Below the pieces are notes generated by a model. It had not been told where the DNA came from. It ran no database searches and saw only the letters and a list, made by a program, of their open reading frames with translations. From Acanthosepion esculentum (taxonomy: Eukaryota; Mollusca; Cephalopoda; Sepiida; Sepiidae): a DNA stretch of 64,000 nt. Made by a program: the position numbers and the translations under genes. Shown piece after piece: positions 11,471 through 21,167 of the stretch. The stretch is taken from the NCBI GenBank assembly GCA_964036315.1, contig OZ038495.1, positions 23,573,190 to 23,637,189 on the forward strand, written 5' to 3'. The first letter of the stretch is position 1. Every line of letters starts with the position of its first letter.

Positions 11471-12484
11471 ATCTTCATTTCGACTGTCTCCGTCTGTCCC
11501 AGTTCCTTATCAGTAATGGCTATTACCTCCCTATTACCGTTCAGCAATCCCCTCAATTTCCTCCTATAACGCTCAGTGGCTGTTATATCTTCATCCCTTA
11601 TTTCATCGCTACCTGTCTTATTCCCAGGCCTATTCTCATTCCATACTCTCACCTGTTCGACTTCTCTCACTGGGTGCCAGCGCCTCTCCCTGCTTTATTT
11701 TAATAGTTTTATTGGCAGTATTGGTTAACAATAAGGGAACGGTCCCCGACCTCTTCACCAACGAATCACACACGGTTATTTCCCCTTCACTATTATCATA
11801 CCTGTCAGTAGGGACCACTTGGTACAAGTCACTGTTCAGCACTCCTTCTGTTATAATATTGCCCTTCCTAGATACAGTAGTCCCAGGGGGAAGCTTTATA
11901 TCTGTCTGGGCCACCACTGGCATTTGTTCATAATTATCCTCTCCCAACAGTATCCCTACCCCGTCCAATGTTAAGGTGGCGGGGTCAAAACGGATCTGTG
12001 CCTTATTCTGCCTAAGCCAGTCATTCCCCAAAATTAGCTCACCACACAAGTCAGGTGCCATAAAAACCTTAATTTTACCTCTGGTTCTTGCCAACTGGAA
12101 AGGTAGCCACGTCATACCCTCTATCCTCATCCTGCTACTATCAGTCTGACTTATTAGTAGATCGATGGGACTAAGTTTCGTTTTCAGTCCCAACTGTCTA
12201 AAAAGCTTGGAGCTAACCAGTGACACTGAAGCTCCAGTATCGACAAGGGGCTTCACCTTCTTGTCTCCCAGCAACACATTACAAGTGAAGTCTGGCCCTT
12301 CCTTCAGCAAACGGTATACATATGCCTTTCTCCTTTCCGTATGTTCCCTTCCTTCCTCCCGCTTTCTCGACAACCGAGACGTGGGAGTCGGTGACAGGAG
12401 TTCACCTTTCTCTAGGGGCTCCAATTTCTGTCTAGGGGCCATCCTGGTTAGAGCTCGGATGACTCTCTTTTCTCGGACTAGCAA
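11471..12484 (-). pseudogene. gypsy-1 protease and protease-RT linker
   Basis: Minus-strand frame 12484 to 11636 (282 codons) contains an aspartic protease domain: VKPLVDTGASVSLVSSKLF with the catalytic DTGA, and downstream the flap-proximal hydrophobic ELILGNDWLRQN (the ILG-DWL motif of gypsy proteases). A frameshift near 11660-11690 moves the frame to one that continues RKLRGLLNGNREVIAITDKE then LGQTETVEMKIDT, the linker that normally precedes the RT. Function in a live element would be maturation of Gag-Pol. This copy is dead: frameshifted, LINE-interrupted and lacking the rest of RT, RNase H and integrase. Confidence 0.85.
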
Positions 12485-13645
12485 CCCATTTCTCCCCTCT
12501 ATTCGAGTTAGGGTTGTTCCGTTCAGTGTGGTCCATCTTTCTCCTGCGAGGACAGGTTCGTCTCAGGTGACCCGCTCCTCCACAGCGCCAATACCTTCGC
12601 TCCTTACAACTTGCCGAAAAGTGCCCGACCACACCACATGTCCAGCATCTCAGAAGTCTTACTTGCACTGGGGCCACCTTGCCTCTTATCTTTTCACGGG
12701 TGACCCATCGGAGTTTCCCCGGACCCTTTCCCTTCTCGGTAGGGGGGCACCAGCGTATTAACGCGCTTTATCCCCAGTTTACGGTCTCCCTCTGCCGTAC
12801 ACCACCGAGTCTTGTGCCCGAACTCGCCACAAGTCGTGCTGTTCGGTCCCAAAGACCTTGGGTCGCCTCCATGGTTTGTCGGACTGTCGCGGGCCCGATG
12901 CCCACCATACTTGCAAGTCCAGCACAGCTTGTGAAACCCATAACGCTCTCCTATTGGGAATTGCCTCAGCCTCTTCTTTCGGGTCCCGTATCTGGATCTG
13001 CTCCCGGTCTTTCTTTCTTATCACTACTTTGCCCCCCACCGGGTTTCCTACCTACCTCCCCTCTTCTTCTATCCCAGAGTCGTTCGCTGGTCCAAGCCGC
13101 CTCTACAGCTGCGGCTAGGCTGACAGGTCCCCGCTTCAGAACGTCGCCTCTCAGGTTCCTGTCACTGAGCGCGTCCACATACGCATCGGCCAACAAGGCC
13201 TGAATAGGACGACTGTCCCGAGTCGCCAACTCCGGAAAAGCTAACGCCGCTAGCCCGCGATTATTTCCCCCAATTCCTCATTAGTCTCTCCTTGTTGCTG
13301 CAGCCGGAATAATTTACTGGCTGCTTCAAAGGCCGTACGCTCATTTGAGTAATTGAAGCACCTGAGCGGATTTAAGCTCGGTCAACGTCAGGGGCGGGTT
13401 TTCTCTGTACTAGCCCCCTATGAATTTGGACACCTGCTCCGCTGCGGCGTCGTAAGCTAAGAGCACCATTTCTTGGTCCGAGAGGCCATAGATCACCCGC
13501 TTTTTCTGAATGGACAGAATCCAGGGTTTGCTTTAAAAGTAGGTAGCTTCATGCTACCTATCAGCCTCCTGAAACCCATCGATATTTCGGGGTCTCCCAC
13601 GTCCCCAAGGTCATCTGTGGCGTCTAATCCTGCTACGCTCATCTT
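12485..13645 (-). pseudogene. gypsy-1 gag, decayed
   Basis: The probable start is ATG at about 13643 (MSVAGLDATDDL), leading into MKLPTFKANPGFCPFR, a typical gypsy gag opening (LP-F-G/D--F--F). After in-frame stops near 13480, other frames continue LTLTELKSAQVLQL, FEAASKLFRLQQQGETNEE, AFPELATRDSRPIQALLADA and LRGDVLKRGPVSLAAAVEAA, all capsid-like. The nucleocapsid at 12560-12660 has one intact CCHC knuckle (CWTCGVVGHFSASC) and a second whose first Cys is Tyr (YWRCGGAGHLRRTC). At least three frameshifts or stops break it. The GC content is much higher than the surroundings, so it arrived as a unit. Plus-strand ORFs here are shadows. Confidence 0.75.
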
Positions 13646-14067
13646 AGCGTCTTGTCAACTACCACTTCCAATGACAGAACGAAAGGGAAAATACTTAACA
13701 CGGTGGTGACGCTTCAACTGCATACAACGTCGACAAAGTCAAAACAAAATCAACAATATTACTGGCAGATCTAAGTGCAATGAGCGAACAAAGGAAACCA
13801 AAAAGTGACTTACCTGAGGTCCGCCGCTCTGTGTTTTGTTTCTTTTTCATCCTTCTTGCTTCCTTCTCTTTTCCTCCTTATGTCCATTTTAGACCAATAT
13901 AGTCCAAAGACTAGAGTCCTTTCTGGTCTTACTTGGTGCCGACTGGACAACACAAATGCAACCCTCTCTCCTCTTTCAGACGGGCGTGGTAATTCCCACG
14001 GGTCTATCCTGGTCACGGCTACCAGTCTTTCGTCCCAGCCCCTCAACCTCCGACGTCTTACTCTTTG
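13646..14067 (-). other. gypsy-1 leader / possible LTR region
   Basis: Upstream of gag the minus strand keeps the gypsy-like base composition to about 14050 and contains a strong-looking splice donor (CTCAG/GTAAGTCAC) at about 13817. No second LTR copy is present in the window, so LTR boundaries cannot be set. A 78-codon minus-strand frame (14046-13810) is open but unrecognised. Confidence 0.35.
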
Positions 14068-14111
14068 GGTTGAGGTGTCTACTCAGTCTTAACCGAGTAG
14101 ACACCTCAACC
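14068..14111. repeat. perfect 17-bp palindrome, 10-nt loop
   Basis: GGTTGAGGTGTCTACTC (14068-14084) and its exact reverse complement (14095-14111) are separated by AGTCTTAACC. It could be an LTR edge, a cruciform or a terminator-like hairpin. It lies at the upstream limit of gypsy-1-like sequence. Confidence 0.85.
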
Positions 14112-14461
14112 GTAGGTGGCCGTAGGTCCCCTGAGCACCCGTAGATTATTCGGCCGGTCCACTGGTTTAATCCTGCTTCCTGTCCACGTTGTGTTTGGTT
14201 TGATCCAGAAAGCAGAAGTGATGTTCATCCATTCACGGTCGACTGAAGATGTAGACACGGCTGGAGAGTCTGTGCTAAGAAATTTAGAATGCACAAAAAA
14301 AAAAATGAATAAATAAATATAGATATATATCCACAGAAAGCCGGACAAACAACTATTCAATGGTTGAATTGTTAATGTCTTTTATATAGCAGAAAAGAAT
14401 AGTATAGAAAAGAAACGGGTTACAGAAAAGAAAATAATTGACGTAAAAGCTCATACACTGG

Positions 14462-14463
<2 letters not shown>

Positions 14464-14527
<64 letters not shown>

Positions 14528-14535
14528 AGAGAGAG
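14464..14535. repeat. (GA)n microsatellite
   Basis: About 35 GA units with one AGAAG interruption near 14522. Confidence 0.95.
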
Positions 14536-14589
14536 TTGTGATTAGCTTGTGAAATCCTCTCAGAACGATATACGACTCTTGCAATGGAG

Positions 14590-14990
14590 AGATAAAGATT
14601 TCTGTGCGCGAATTAAAGTTTATAGTTGCGTTCCTCCTCGGCGGTAGTAACAGTAGTAGTAATCTTCGTGCCGATATCTCTCCACCCAGCTCGACTGCAC
14701 TCGACGACAGACGAGCCCCAAAACAACCTGTTGATTATTGTAGCTTGTTCAACGCTTCCGTTTCCAGTGGTAGTAATAATAGTAGCAGTAGCAGTCTTAG
14801 ATTGTTGGAGGAGTAATTCGCTTATTCGTACTTATATCAACAAAATATGTTAGCAGGCGTTTGGTTCCAATCTCTGACGTCACTTCCAGTCTCCGACCTC
14901 TCTCTACCCAGCTCGACTGCACTCGACGGCAGACGAGCCAAACCACTCTGTCAACAGATTTCTGTGCGCGTTTATGTAGATAAACCTGGC
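14590..14990. repeat. local direct duplication
   Basis: The block CCCAGCTCGACTGCACTCGA followed by CGRCAGACGAGCC occurs at about 14688-14727 and 14909-14942. AGATTTCTGTGCGCG occurs at about 14597 and 14957 on either side. The intervening DNA has imperfect trinucleotide (AGT/AAT) runs. No protein family is recognisable. Confidence 0.55.
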
Positions 14991-15765
14991 TGATCATAAA
15001 TCGACCCTTGGCCCGCATACGATTATCACGAGTGCTACCTTCAACCCAAAATCATGTGAATTTCAAAGTTCCTCATAACCTTAGTAAGCTCTATTTCAAA
15101 TTTTAACTGATGAAAATTATCTCGATTATCTTCCATTGTCTTCCTAATGACCCAATTCCAAATGGGCTAGATCAGATTCCCATCAGTAAACAAAATTGTT
15201 CTGATCTAATTTCGCTGTTCAAATCTACTCCAATTTCAATAAAAAATATATATGTGTGTATTTGTGTGTGGTTCCCAAACTCTCTCTGTTACAGTTGTGT
15301 ATTTATTTATTTAATTATATCCTTCGTTACGCGTTCAATTTTGATTAGATAAAACGGAATGAATGATATTTTTATATATATGTAGTACGAACAAACTGCA
15401 TTTACAAAAGAGGTAACATTTAATTTGCATAACAATTTTAAAAGCATATTTTAATAAATATTTCGTCTGTGTTATTTATTTTTAATTCATGTTTAAAAAA
15501 TGCCATATATAAACAATGTTTCTTTTAATAAAGTTTTCTGTTTTTAAGTCCATCGCGTTTCCAAATTCAGTCGTAATTTAGCTGAAAAAAAACCCAGTGT
15601 GTTTACATTTAAAGAAATTAAGATATGCAATCTTGGCTTCTAAAAATAAAATTACTTCTCTTTTTTTGTTTGTAAGCAGAAATCAACACGAGATAATAAT
15701 TTCTGTTGTCTATTTTTTAAAATTTAATTTCAAATGAGTTATTCATTATTCATTCTTTCCTCAAT
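14991..15765. other. no recognisable gene
   Basis: AT-rich, with a TGTGTG patch near 15255-15275. No supported feature. Confidence 0.5.
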
Positions 15766-16160
15766 AACAGCAACATCGAATTATGGAGAAATTGAGTGTA
15801 TGCACGAAAAATTGAAAAAGAAAAATCCTAGACTTGTGAATAGGGATGGCCCAATTTTGCTGCACAACAACACACAGCTGAATGTTTATCAATAAACTGT
15901 CCAAATGCTGCATAGCCTGAATTATGAAATTTTGCCTCATCTTCCATATTTACCTGATATCTCTCCTATTGATTATCACTTATTTAAGCATTTTGGGCTT
16001 TTCATACGCAATAAAACGTTCTTCAATAAGGAAGAGGTAATCGAAGCATTTGAACTGTTTATCACATCAAAGTTTTTTAAAGATGGAATCAAGAATTTAA
16101 AGATACGATGGCGAACATGGTGTCTATTTCAAGTAAATAAATTAGTTATTTAACATTTCA
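15766..16160 (+). pseudogene. mariner transposase C-terminal relic
   Basis: Translation gives GPILLHNNTQLNVYQ, a stop, then TVQMLHSLNYEILPHLPYLP, DISPIDYHLFKHFGLF, KTFFNKEEVIEAFE, FFKDGIKNL and RWRTW. This is the C-terminal half of a mariner transposase. The family has ILLHDNARPHVA (second catalytic Asp), HPPYSPDLSPTDYHLF (third Asp) and a FY-GI--L--RW end. Here the second Asp is Asn, the third Asp is kept (SPIDYH), and an in-frame TAA near 15893 breaks the frame. The N-terminal half is not detected. Confidence 0.8.
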
Positions 16161-16424
16161 GAAACATTTTATTCCTTTCCTCTAAAATTCGTCATTTCAT
16201 GTTTGACAACCTAATATATTATAAACTCTTTAATGACTAGTATATGTTGTTTATGAAGCAAAATGCCACCACCCCTGTAATGCTTATTCTGTCATATATG
16301 AGTACATCAGAAGGGAGGGAGGTTTAGTTACAAACTTTTGTGAAACAGCCTTAATTTCAGACAGCATAGGAATGCTATTTATATAATACGTATGTCTTTC
16401 GTGTCACACTTTCAGTTTTTTTAA

Positions 16425-16850
16425 TACTTTGGTTTGGTTTGTTTTACGGCATATCAACCTCAATGGGTTATTTAATGCCAACAAAATGTTTGTTGCTGGC
16501 AATAATTTTTTCCTTCATAAATCTATTTTTGGTAATATTTTTTTCTTCAAAAATGTATTGCTGGCAATAATTAAAAAAAAAGTATTTCTGGTATTAAGAC
16601 CCCAGTTTGGGGATTAACTATTTGCTCATAGCTGGAACCCTAACAGGTGTTACCACCTCAGGTCAGGGTGAACCTGGGTACACCAGCAATTAAGAGGTGG
16701 TTCCACGCTCCTCAAAACCTCCTGAGCAGAGGCCTTGCTGTTGGACGTAGTTTATCGTCATACCCAGGACGCGGATGTAGTTTATCGTCATACCCAGGAC
16801 GCGGATGTAGTTTATTGTCTTACCCAGGACGGACACTCTCAGTTATTAAA
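16425..16850 (+). repeat. dispersed repeat R1, copy 1
   Basis: About 425 bp shared with the minus strand at 27035-27475: a TTTTACGGCATATCAACCTC opening, then repeated TTGCTGGCAATAAT blocks, then a GC-richer module with GCTGGAACCCTAACAGGTG and AATTAAGAGGTGG. It ends in three tandem 30-bp units (16744-16833, GAYGTAGTTTATCGTCATAC core). The 27 kb copy lacks the triplication. Probably a SINE or other non-autonomous element. Confidence 0.75.
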
Positions 16851-17285
16851 TAATATAAAATTAATAATATTCATAATTGTAGAATTTCTTTTAACCAAAA
16901 ATATTTATCATTGTTAATTTTAAATTGAACTTTTCTGTCAGTTTTTATAGGATTATGCATATCGTGTAGATACGAGCCATATTTAATTATATTTATATTT
17001 TTAGACAGTCAATGGTATCTATGATTCATTGATTAGTCTTGGCATTATATAAATCACTTTTTACTCAATATCTTTACATGTTAAAATTGTATGTGTTTAA
17101 TGTAACAATGATTCGAAATGGAAACACCTCTAGAAAAAACGAAAGATTAGCAACAGAATGACAAAGGCGGAAATGAAAAACTGTAGAGTTTATGCCACTA
17201 ACGCTGTGAAATAACTTGTGAAAGTAGACGAGAAATGTCCGTAATTCCATTACAGAGACAAAACTATTTTATCAACAAACATTGA
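16851..17285. other. no recognisable gene
   Basis: AT-rich; no feature supported. Confidence 0.5.
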
Positions 17286-17690
17286 TTTACATTTCGTTTT
17301 AAATTAAGATTGGCATGATGAGGATACCATGAGCCAAACATGTGAGCAACAACGAGGTTTTTGGGAAAATGGAAACAAAAAGAGAACTTATACTTAACAT
17401 CAGGTAAAGGAATTTGAGATTTCTGGGCGAGGTAATGAGGAAGGAGGACTTGCAAAACCTGTTACTCACGGGGCAGATTGAGGGAAAGAGGACAAAGGAA
17501 AGCAGCGCGTAACATACTTGATGAGCTTGAGAAAATGGATGACAGAACAGGGTTTGGGAGAAATAACAAAAAGACAAAATTTATAAGAGCTATAAGGGAC
17601 AAGAAGATGTGGAGGACCATCATCGCATACGTCCTGAAGGGACGCGACACCTAAAAGAAGAAGAAAATGAGAAAATAAAATCGTATATTA
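17286..17690 (+). pseudogene. LINE-B 3' coding end and tail
   Basis: Multiple frames match the C-terminus of LINE-B seen at 49.6, 51 and 60.6 kb: a VSN-EVLGKMETKREL block, LEISGRGNEEGGLAK in a shifted frame, QIEGKRTKESSA, then GLGEITKRQNL and KDKKMWRTIIAYVLKGRDT. The tail ends CGTCCTGAAGGGACGCGACA followed by AAAAGAAGAAGAA, which recurs at the 3' end of every LINE-B copy. Frame changes show it is non-functional. Confidence 0.75.
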
Positions 17691-17885
17691 GAAGAGCATA
17701 CAATCACAATCTGATTTTTATGGCGCACTATTGTGGCCTTGTATTTTTAAAAAGTTTCTATGCTATCATCCTAATGTTTCGAGCAATGACACCAAATTTG
17801 GCAAAGAAAGACAGGACTTCAAGGGATCTATTTCTCACGTAGGTGAGGTACAATTCACAGGTGTGTAGGTAGACAATAGTAAATG

Positions 17886-18491
17886 TTACACATTGATGTA
17901 CAATTTGCATAAAATAGCCAGTACTTTGGTAGACCGTTGTAAATTTGAATTAGAAAAACAATTTGATAATACTTTTTTACATTGAAAAGGAAAGGCAGTT
18001 TTTTTGTGAAACTCATGTCCAAATATAGCGATACATTTGTAAGAAAGATGACTAAAAATTAAAGCGACAAAATTAAAATACGTAATTAATTCTGAGACCA
18101 CACTATGCTCTGTTCTCAGCCACTCTCTGGCTACTTTGTATTGCCATGGACGACAAATAATGACAATTATGATGGTCTTTTCTCTCTCTCCCCTCAAAAC
18201 AAATCCAATGGAAATCACAGCAAAAAGAAATACAAATAAACCAGCAAACAAAAAACAAAAAACAAAAAAGCACCTACCCCTTCTTTCTCTAATATCCGTG
18301 GTATTCGCTCCAGCTTCTGCAGCGTAGAATATTTTCTCTTGGAACATTCCGCCAGATATCTTCGCCCTTTGTGAACCTAACTTGAATTCTTCCATTGCTA
18401 CCAATGGATTGATTGCTACAACACAATTTCCTTCTAAATACTTCAAAAAATCTAATTTTAATTCACTCATTGATTTTAAATGCAATGTCAA
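17886..18491 (-). CDS. unassigned 201-codon ORF
   Basis: An open minus-strand frame, unusually long for this AT-rich surrounding. The first ~65 codons look protein-like (MSELKLDFLKYLEGNCVVAI, then VAMEEFKLGSQRAKISGG and EKIFYAAEAGANTTD). After RERRG comes a strongly hydrophobic segment (FFVFCFLFAGLFVFLFAVIS) that could be a membrane helix or translated low-complexity intron. A GGTAGGTG at about 18277 could be a splice donor ending an exon. I recognise no family. The start overlaps the LINE-A scrap just downstream in coordinates, so the first codons may not be native. Confidence 0.25.
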   Translation of the reverse strand: MTLHLKSMSELKLDFLKYLEGNCVVAINPLVAMEEFKLGSQRAKISGGMFQEKIFYAAEAGANTTDIRERRGRCFFVFCFLFAGLFVFLFAVISIGFVLRGEREKTIIIVIICRPWQYKVAREWLRTEHSVVSELITYFNFVALIFSHLSYKCIAIFGHEFHKKTAFPFQCKKVLSNCFSNSNLQRSTKVLAILCKLYINV

Positions 18492-18615
18492 TCGCGATCT
18501 ACTGTCCTCTTGATTACTCTTTCCTCTTCTCGCTCATTATTAATATTTCTGTTCCTAATTCTTTCAAACCCTGTGACCCCCTTGTGTCTTAGTGGCTTTA
18601 CTGCCTTGCAGGAAG
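18475..18615 (+). mobile_element. LINE-A 3' end fragment
   Basis: TGCAATGTCAATCGCGATC corresponds to the family's VNRHL codons. About 90 bp on comes the 3' signature CCCCCTTGTGTCTTAGTGGC, then TTTACTGCCTTGC. It is about 140 bp long and 5'-truncated. Confidence 0.65.
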
Positions 18616-19374
18616 TGATACCGATTAAAAAAAATGCATTATCACAAATCATCAACAGTTTTATAAGTTGAAAATCTGTTCTCCGGTACAGGAAATGCAA
18701 TGAAAGTTCTCGTCTGTGTAAGCGATTATTGATATAAGAACACATGGCAACAGATCTGAAAAGAAATATGAACACATTTTAATTTAACGGGAAGTAGAAC
18801 TTAACTTTTGTGCTTAGGGGATTTTTTGGCAATATTTGCTTAGTTTACTAATATTTCATAATTGCGGAAAACTAATTATTAAAAAAACAAAAACATTTGA
18901 AAATTTCTCACAACCTAAACTGCTTTTGGTCATTGCAACTTCTTACATCGTAGAAACCAACTTACAACTATTCTTTATATTTTTAGAATATTCTTTTATT
19001 CTTAAATAAAATTCTATCTGGAATTTAAAATACATAAAAGGTGGTTTGATTAATCACATGTTTCTAATTGGTATATCACTAAAGAATCCGTTTCTGCAAT
19101 TCCGAAAAGATGGCAAAGAATAAGGAAACAAATAAAAACTGAGGGTTTATCACTGAGCGCGTAAATATTTTCATATAAAGATGCTGAATGGCACTGAGTT
19201 GTTTAGTTATCACGTATATATAATTATAGTCTTTCAAATATATTATATTTATCGGAAAAGAGTGCTCATTATCGGTGATAGTTTGTAGATATAAAGAATT
19301 GGATATAAAAATCAACACTGTATATTGACTTTGAGTTACACATTTTAAGCGATTAACATCTGAAATTCATTTAA

Positions 19375-19376
<2 letters not shown>
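18616..19376. other. AT-rich DNA
   Basis: No supported feature before the (TA)n tract. Confidence 0.5.

Positions 19377-19411
<35 letters not shown>
19377..19411. repeat. (TA)n microsatellite
   Basis: Short TA tract 28 bp upstream of the Hero-type repeat boundary. Confidence 0.9.
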
Positions 19412-19412
<1 letters not shown>

Positions 19413-19760
19413 GAAAACTTTTACATATCAAGAACAATTTTAAAATACGACGAATTAAAAACGAGTTGTAAAAACAATGGATGGAAATCAAGCTGTTTAC
19501 CAATCGAGGTGGGTGTAAGGGGTTTTGCTGCAAGGTCGCTTTGCAAAGCCCTAACTGATATTGGCTTAGCAGGTGCTAACAAAAGAAAGGCCATTCGGAC
19601 CATAACTAATACAGCAGAAAGGACAGCAAAATGGTTATGGATTAAGCGTGATAGCTCTTGGACTACAAAGTAAAATTATTAAGCCAGTTAAATCTGTAAA
19701 TAATTATTATATAATGGTAACATAATATTGACAGCGTTTTCATGTATATATGTGTGTATG

Positions 19761-19809
<49 letters not shown>

Positions 19810-20515
19810 ATTTAAATACATGACTTTATTTGTACAGGTACAGTCAACGAACATATGTCAATTGGTAAATTGTGTTATTTGTAAATATATTTTTATGTTA
19901 AACCCTCTTTATACGCGGTAGTTTAAATTACTATTTACCTTAAGCGTTTTTTTTTTTTGTTTTTTTTAATCGGAATTATAACACGTACATAATGTATTTA
20001 TAGAGTTTTTTCTCTCGATTTTTGTTTTAAATCGTCTGTATATTATTTCTACTATATTATTAGTTTATAGGGTTTACTTTTAAGCGATTCATATATGTAT
20101 ACATGTGTGTGTGTGTGAGTGTAGTTATAATGCGCGTGTGTGTGTGTGTGTGTGTGTAGTTTTATAATGTGAAGTATAATAATTATTATATTCCAGGAGC
20201 ATTTCGTAGTCTACTGTATTTAAACAACCTTAAATTTGTAAATAGTTTAATGGTAAGGAATATTATGTTGCTTACTTTACTTTATCGATTTTCTTTCTAA
20301 TTTTATTATTGTGTGTAAAGAAATAGACTATGTTCATGGACAATTATTAAAATATAGCGAATAAAACCAATCCAGTTAAAGTTAACCTGTAACAAATTTT
20401 AAGAATCGGGCTGAACGATAAATGTAATAGTAGGGTTGAGTTTAATTCCCCCCCACCCAAAAAAAACAAAAAAACAAATAAAATACAAACGGCAATATTT
20501 AAACGATGCAACACT

Positions 20516-20592
20516 TAGGGAAGGGATTGAACTTAGGAATATTAAGATTACCTCCTTGGTTATCCATTGAAGCTGCTATCCACCAAAAAAAA
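20516..20592 (-). repeat. tRNA-like SINE head within the Hero-type repeat
   Basis: On the minus strand the sequence reads GGTGGATAGCAGCTTCAATG, then GATAACCAAGGAGGTAATC, TTAATATTCC and TAAGTTCAATCCCT. It resembles a tRNA-Lys-type gene: a CTTAAT anticodon loop and an AGTTCAATCCC B-box/T-arm, between A-rich runs. The same segment recurs in copy B at about 25196-25271. It is probably an old SINE carried inside the LINE's non-coding region, not a working tRNA gene. Confidence 0.4.
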
Positions 20593-20619
20593 AAACCTAG
20601 TCCCCACTGCGGGCCATTT

Positions 20620-20790
20620 AAAAATAGTTCGCGCAGCTGATTGGTTGTACAAACAGCCAATCGGATGTGCGGAATACGTGGTCTTTCTTCGTAGAATTCT
20701 TTAAAAAGGCCAGAGTAACTGTTAGCGTTTTAAAAGTGAGGGGGAATCAGGGTTAGATCTCCCCTGATTGGGTCGATTTGGTGATGGGGG
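20620..20790 (+). promoter_or_regulatory. putative Hero-type 5' leader / promoter
   Basis: Contains an inverted pair of CCAAT boxes (GATTGGTTGTACAAACAGCC then AATCGG, 20638-20664), an AT-rich TTTAAAAAGG box near 20700, and a GC-rich hairpin (AATCAGGG / CCCTGATT, about 20746-20769) just before the first ATGs. This is the expected place for the element's 5' UTR. R2-group LINEs often carry a structured 5' leader, but I cannot show a ribozyme here. An identical block lies at about 25300-25470. Confidence 0.35.
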
Positions 20791-20793
20791 AGT

Positions 20794-21165
20794 ATGATGT
20801 TGAAAGACCCGAAACTCCCTGATGAACCAAGTCAAAACATCACTGACGACCCCCTCGGGCGCCTACTTAAAAGCGTATTTTTGAATTATTCTTCCTACTG
20901 TTTTAACAGTGACATCCGGGAACAGACCGGACGACGAACCAGGAATAGACTGGTTGACAAATTGGAAAGCCAATTGACGGTGAGGAGAGACCACAAACTG
21001 TATTTCTGGGCTAGCAACCCGACTTACGCAACTCTGAAAACGCTACAGAAACTCATTCGAATAAATACCCCCAGGGGATCCCGAGAGGGGGGGAGAATGA
21101 GGTCCCCATTAGGCCGGATGAAACGGAAACGAACCAAGCTACGAATTTACGGACAACGAGACTGA
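20794..21165 (+). CDS. Hero-type LINE upstream ORF
   Basis: A 123-codon frame starting MMLKDPKLPDEPSQN and ending in basic residues (RRKRTKLRIYGQRD-like). It overlaps by about 150 nt the open frame that encodes the zinc finger and main ORF (open from 21015). The two frames differ by one base, and a run of seven G lies in the overlap (21087-21093). In related full-length elements I expect one long protein, so this could be the N-terminus separated by a homopolymer indel, or a short upstream ORF. Copy B has one G fewer just before the ATGs, which brings an extra upstream ATG into frame. Confidence 0.5.
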   Translation: MMLKDPKLPDEPSQNITDDPLGRLLKSVFLNYSSYCFNSDIREQTGRRTRNRLVDKLESQLTVRRDHKLYFWASNPTYATLKTLQKLIRINTPRGSREGGRMRSPLGRMKRKRTKLRIYGQRD

Positions 21166-21167
21166 TA

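Larger units (their letters stand above)
19440..20889 (+). mobile_element. Hero-type LINE, upstream direct-repeat copy A
   Basis: This 1450-bp block is about 99% identical to 24126-25576. It begins inside the coding region (equivalent to residue 968 of the ORF at 21225), contains the last 77 codons ending ...WLWIKRDSSWTTK and TAA, then the complete 3' UTR with TG/TA microsatellites. It runs without a break into the leader and first ~95 bases of the short upstream ORF of the next unit. Differences from copy B are mainly microsatellite or homopolymer lengths plus a few substitutions (for example CTGAACG/CTAAACG near 20410/25106). Confidence 0.9.

Noticed and set aside
11410..13203. Several plus-strand ORFs of 70-198 codons
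   Set aside because: They are antisense shadows of gypsy-1 gag and protease, whose minus-strand frames carry the DTG and CCHC motifs.
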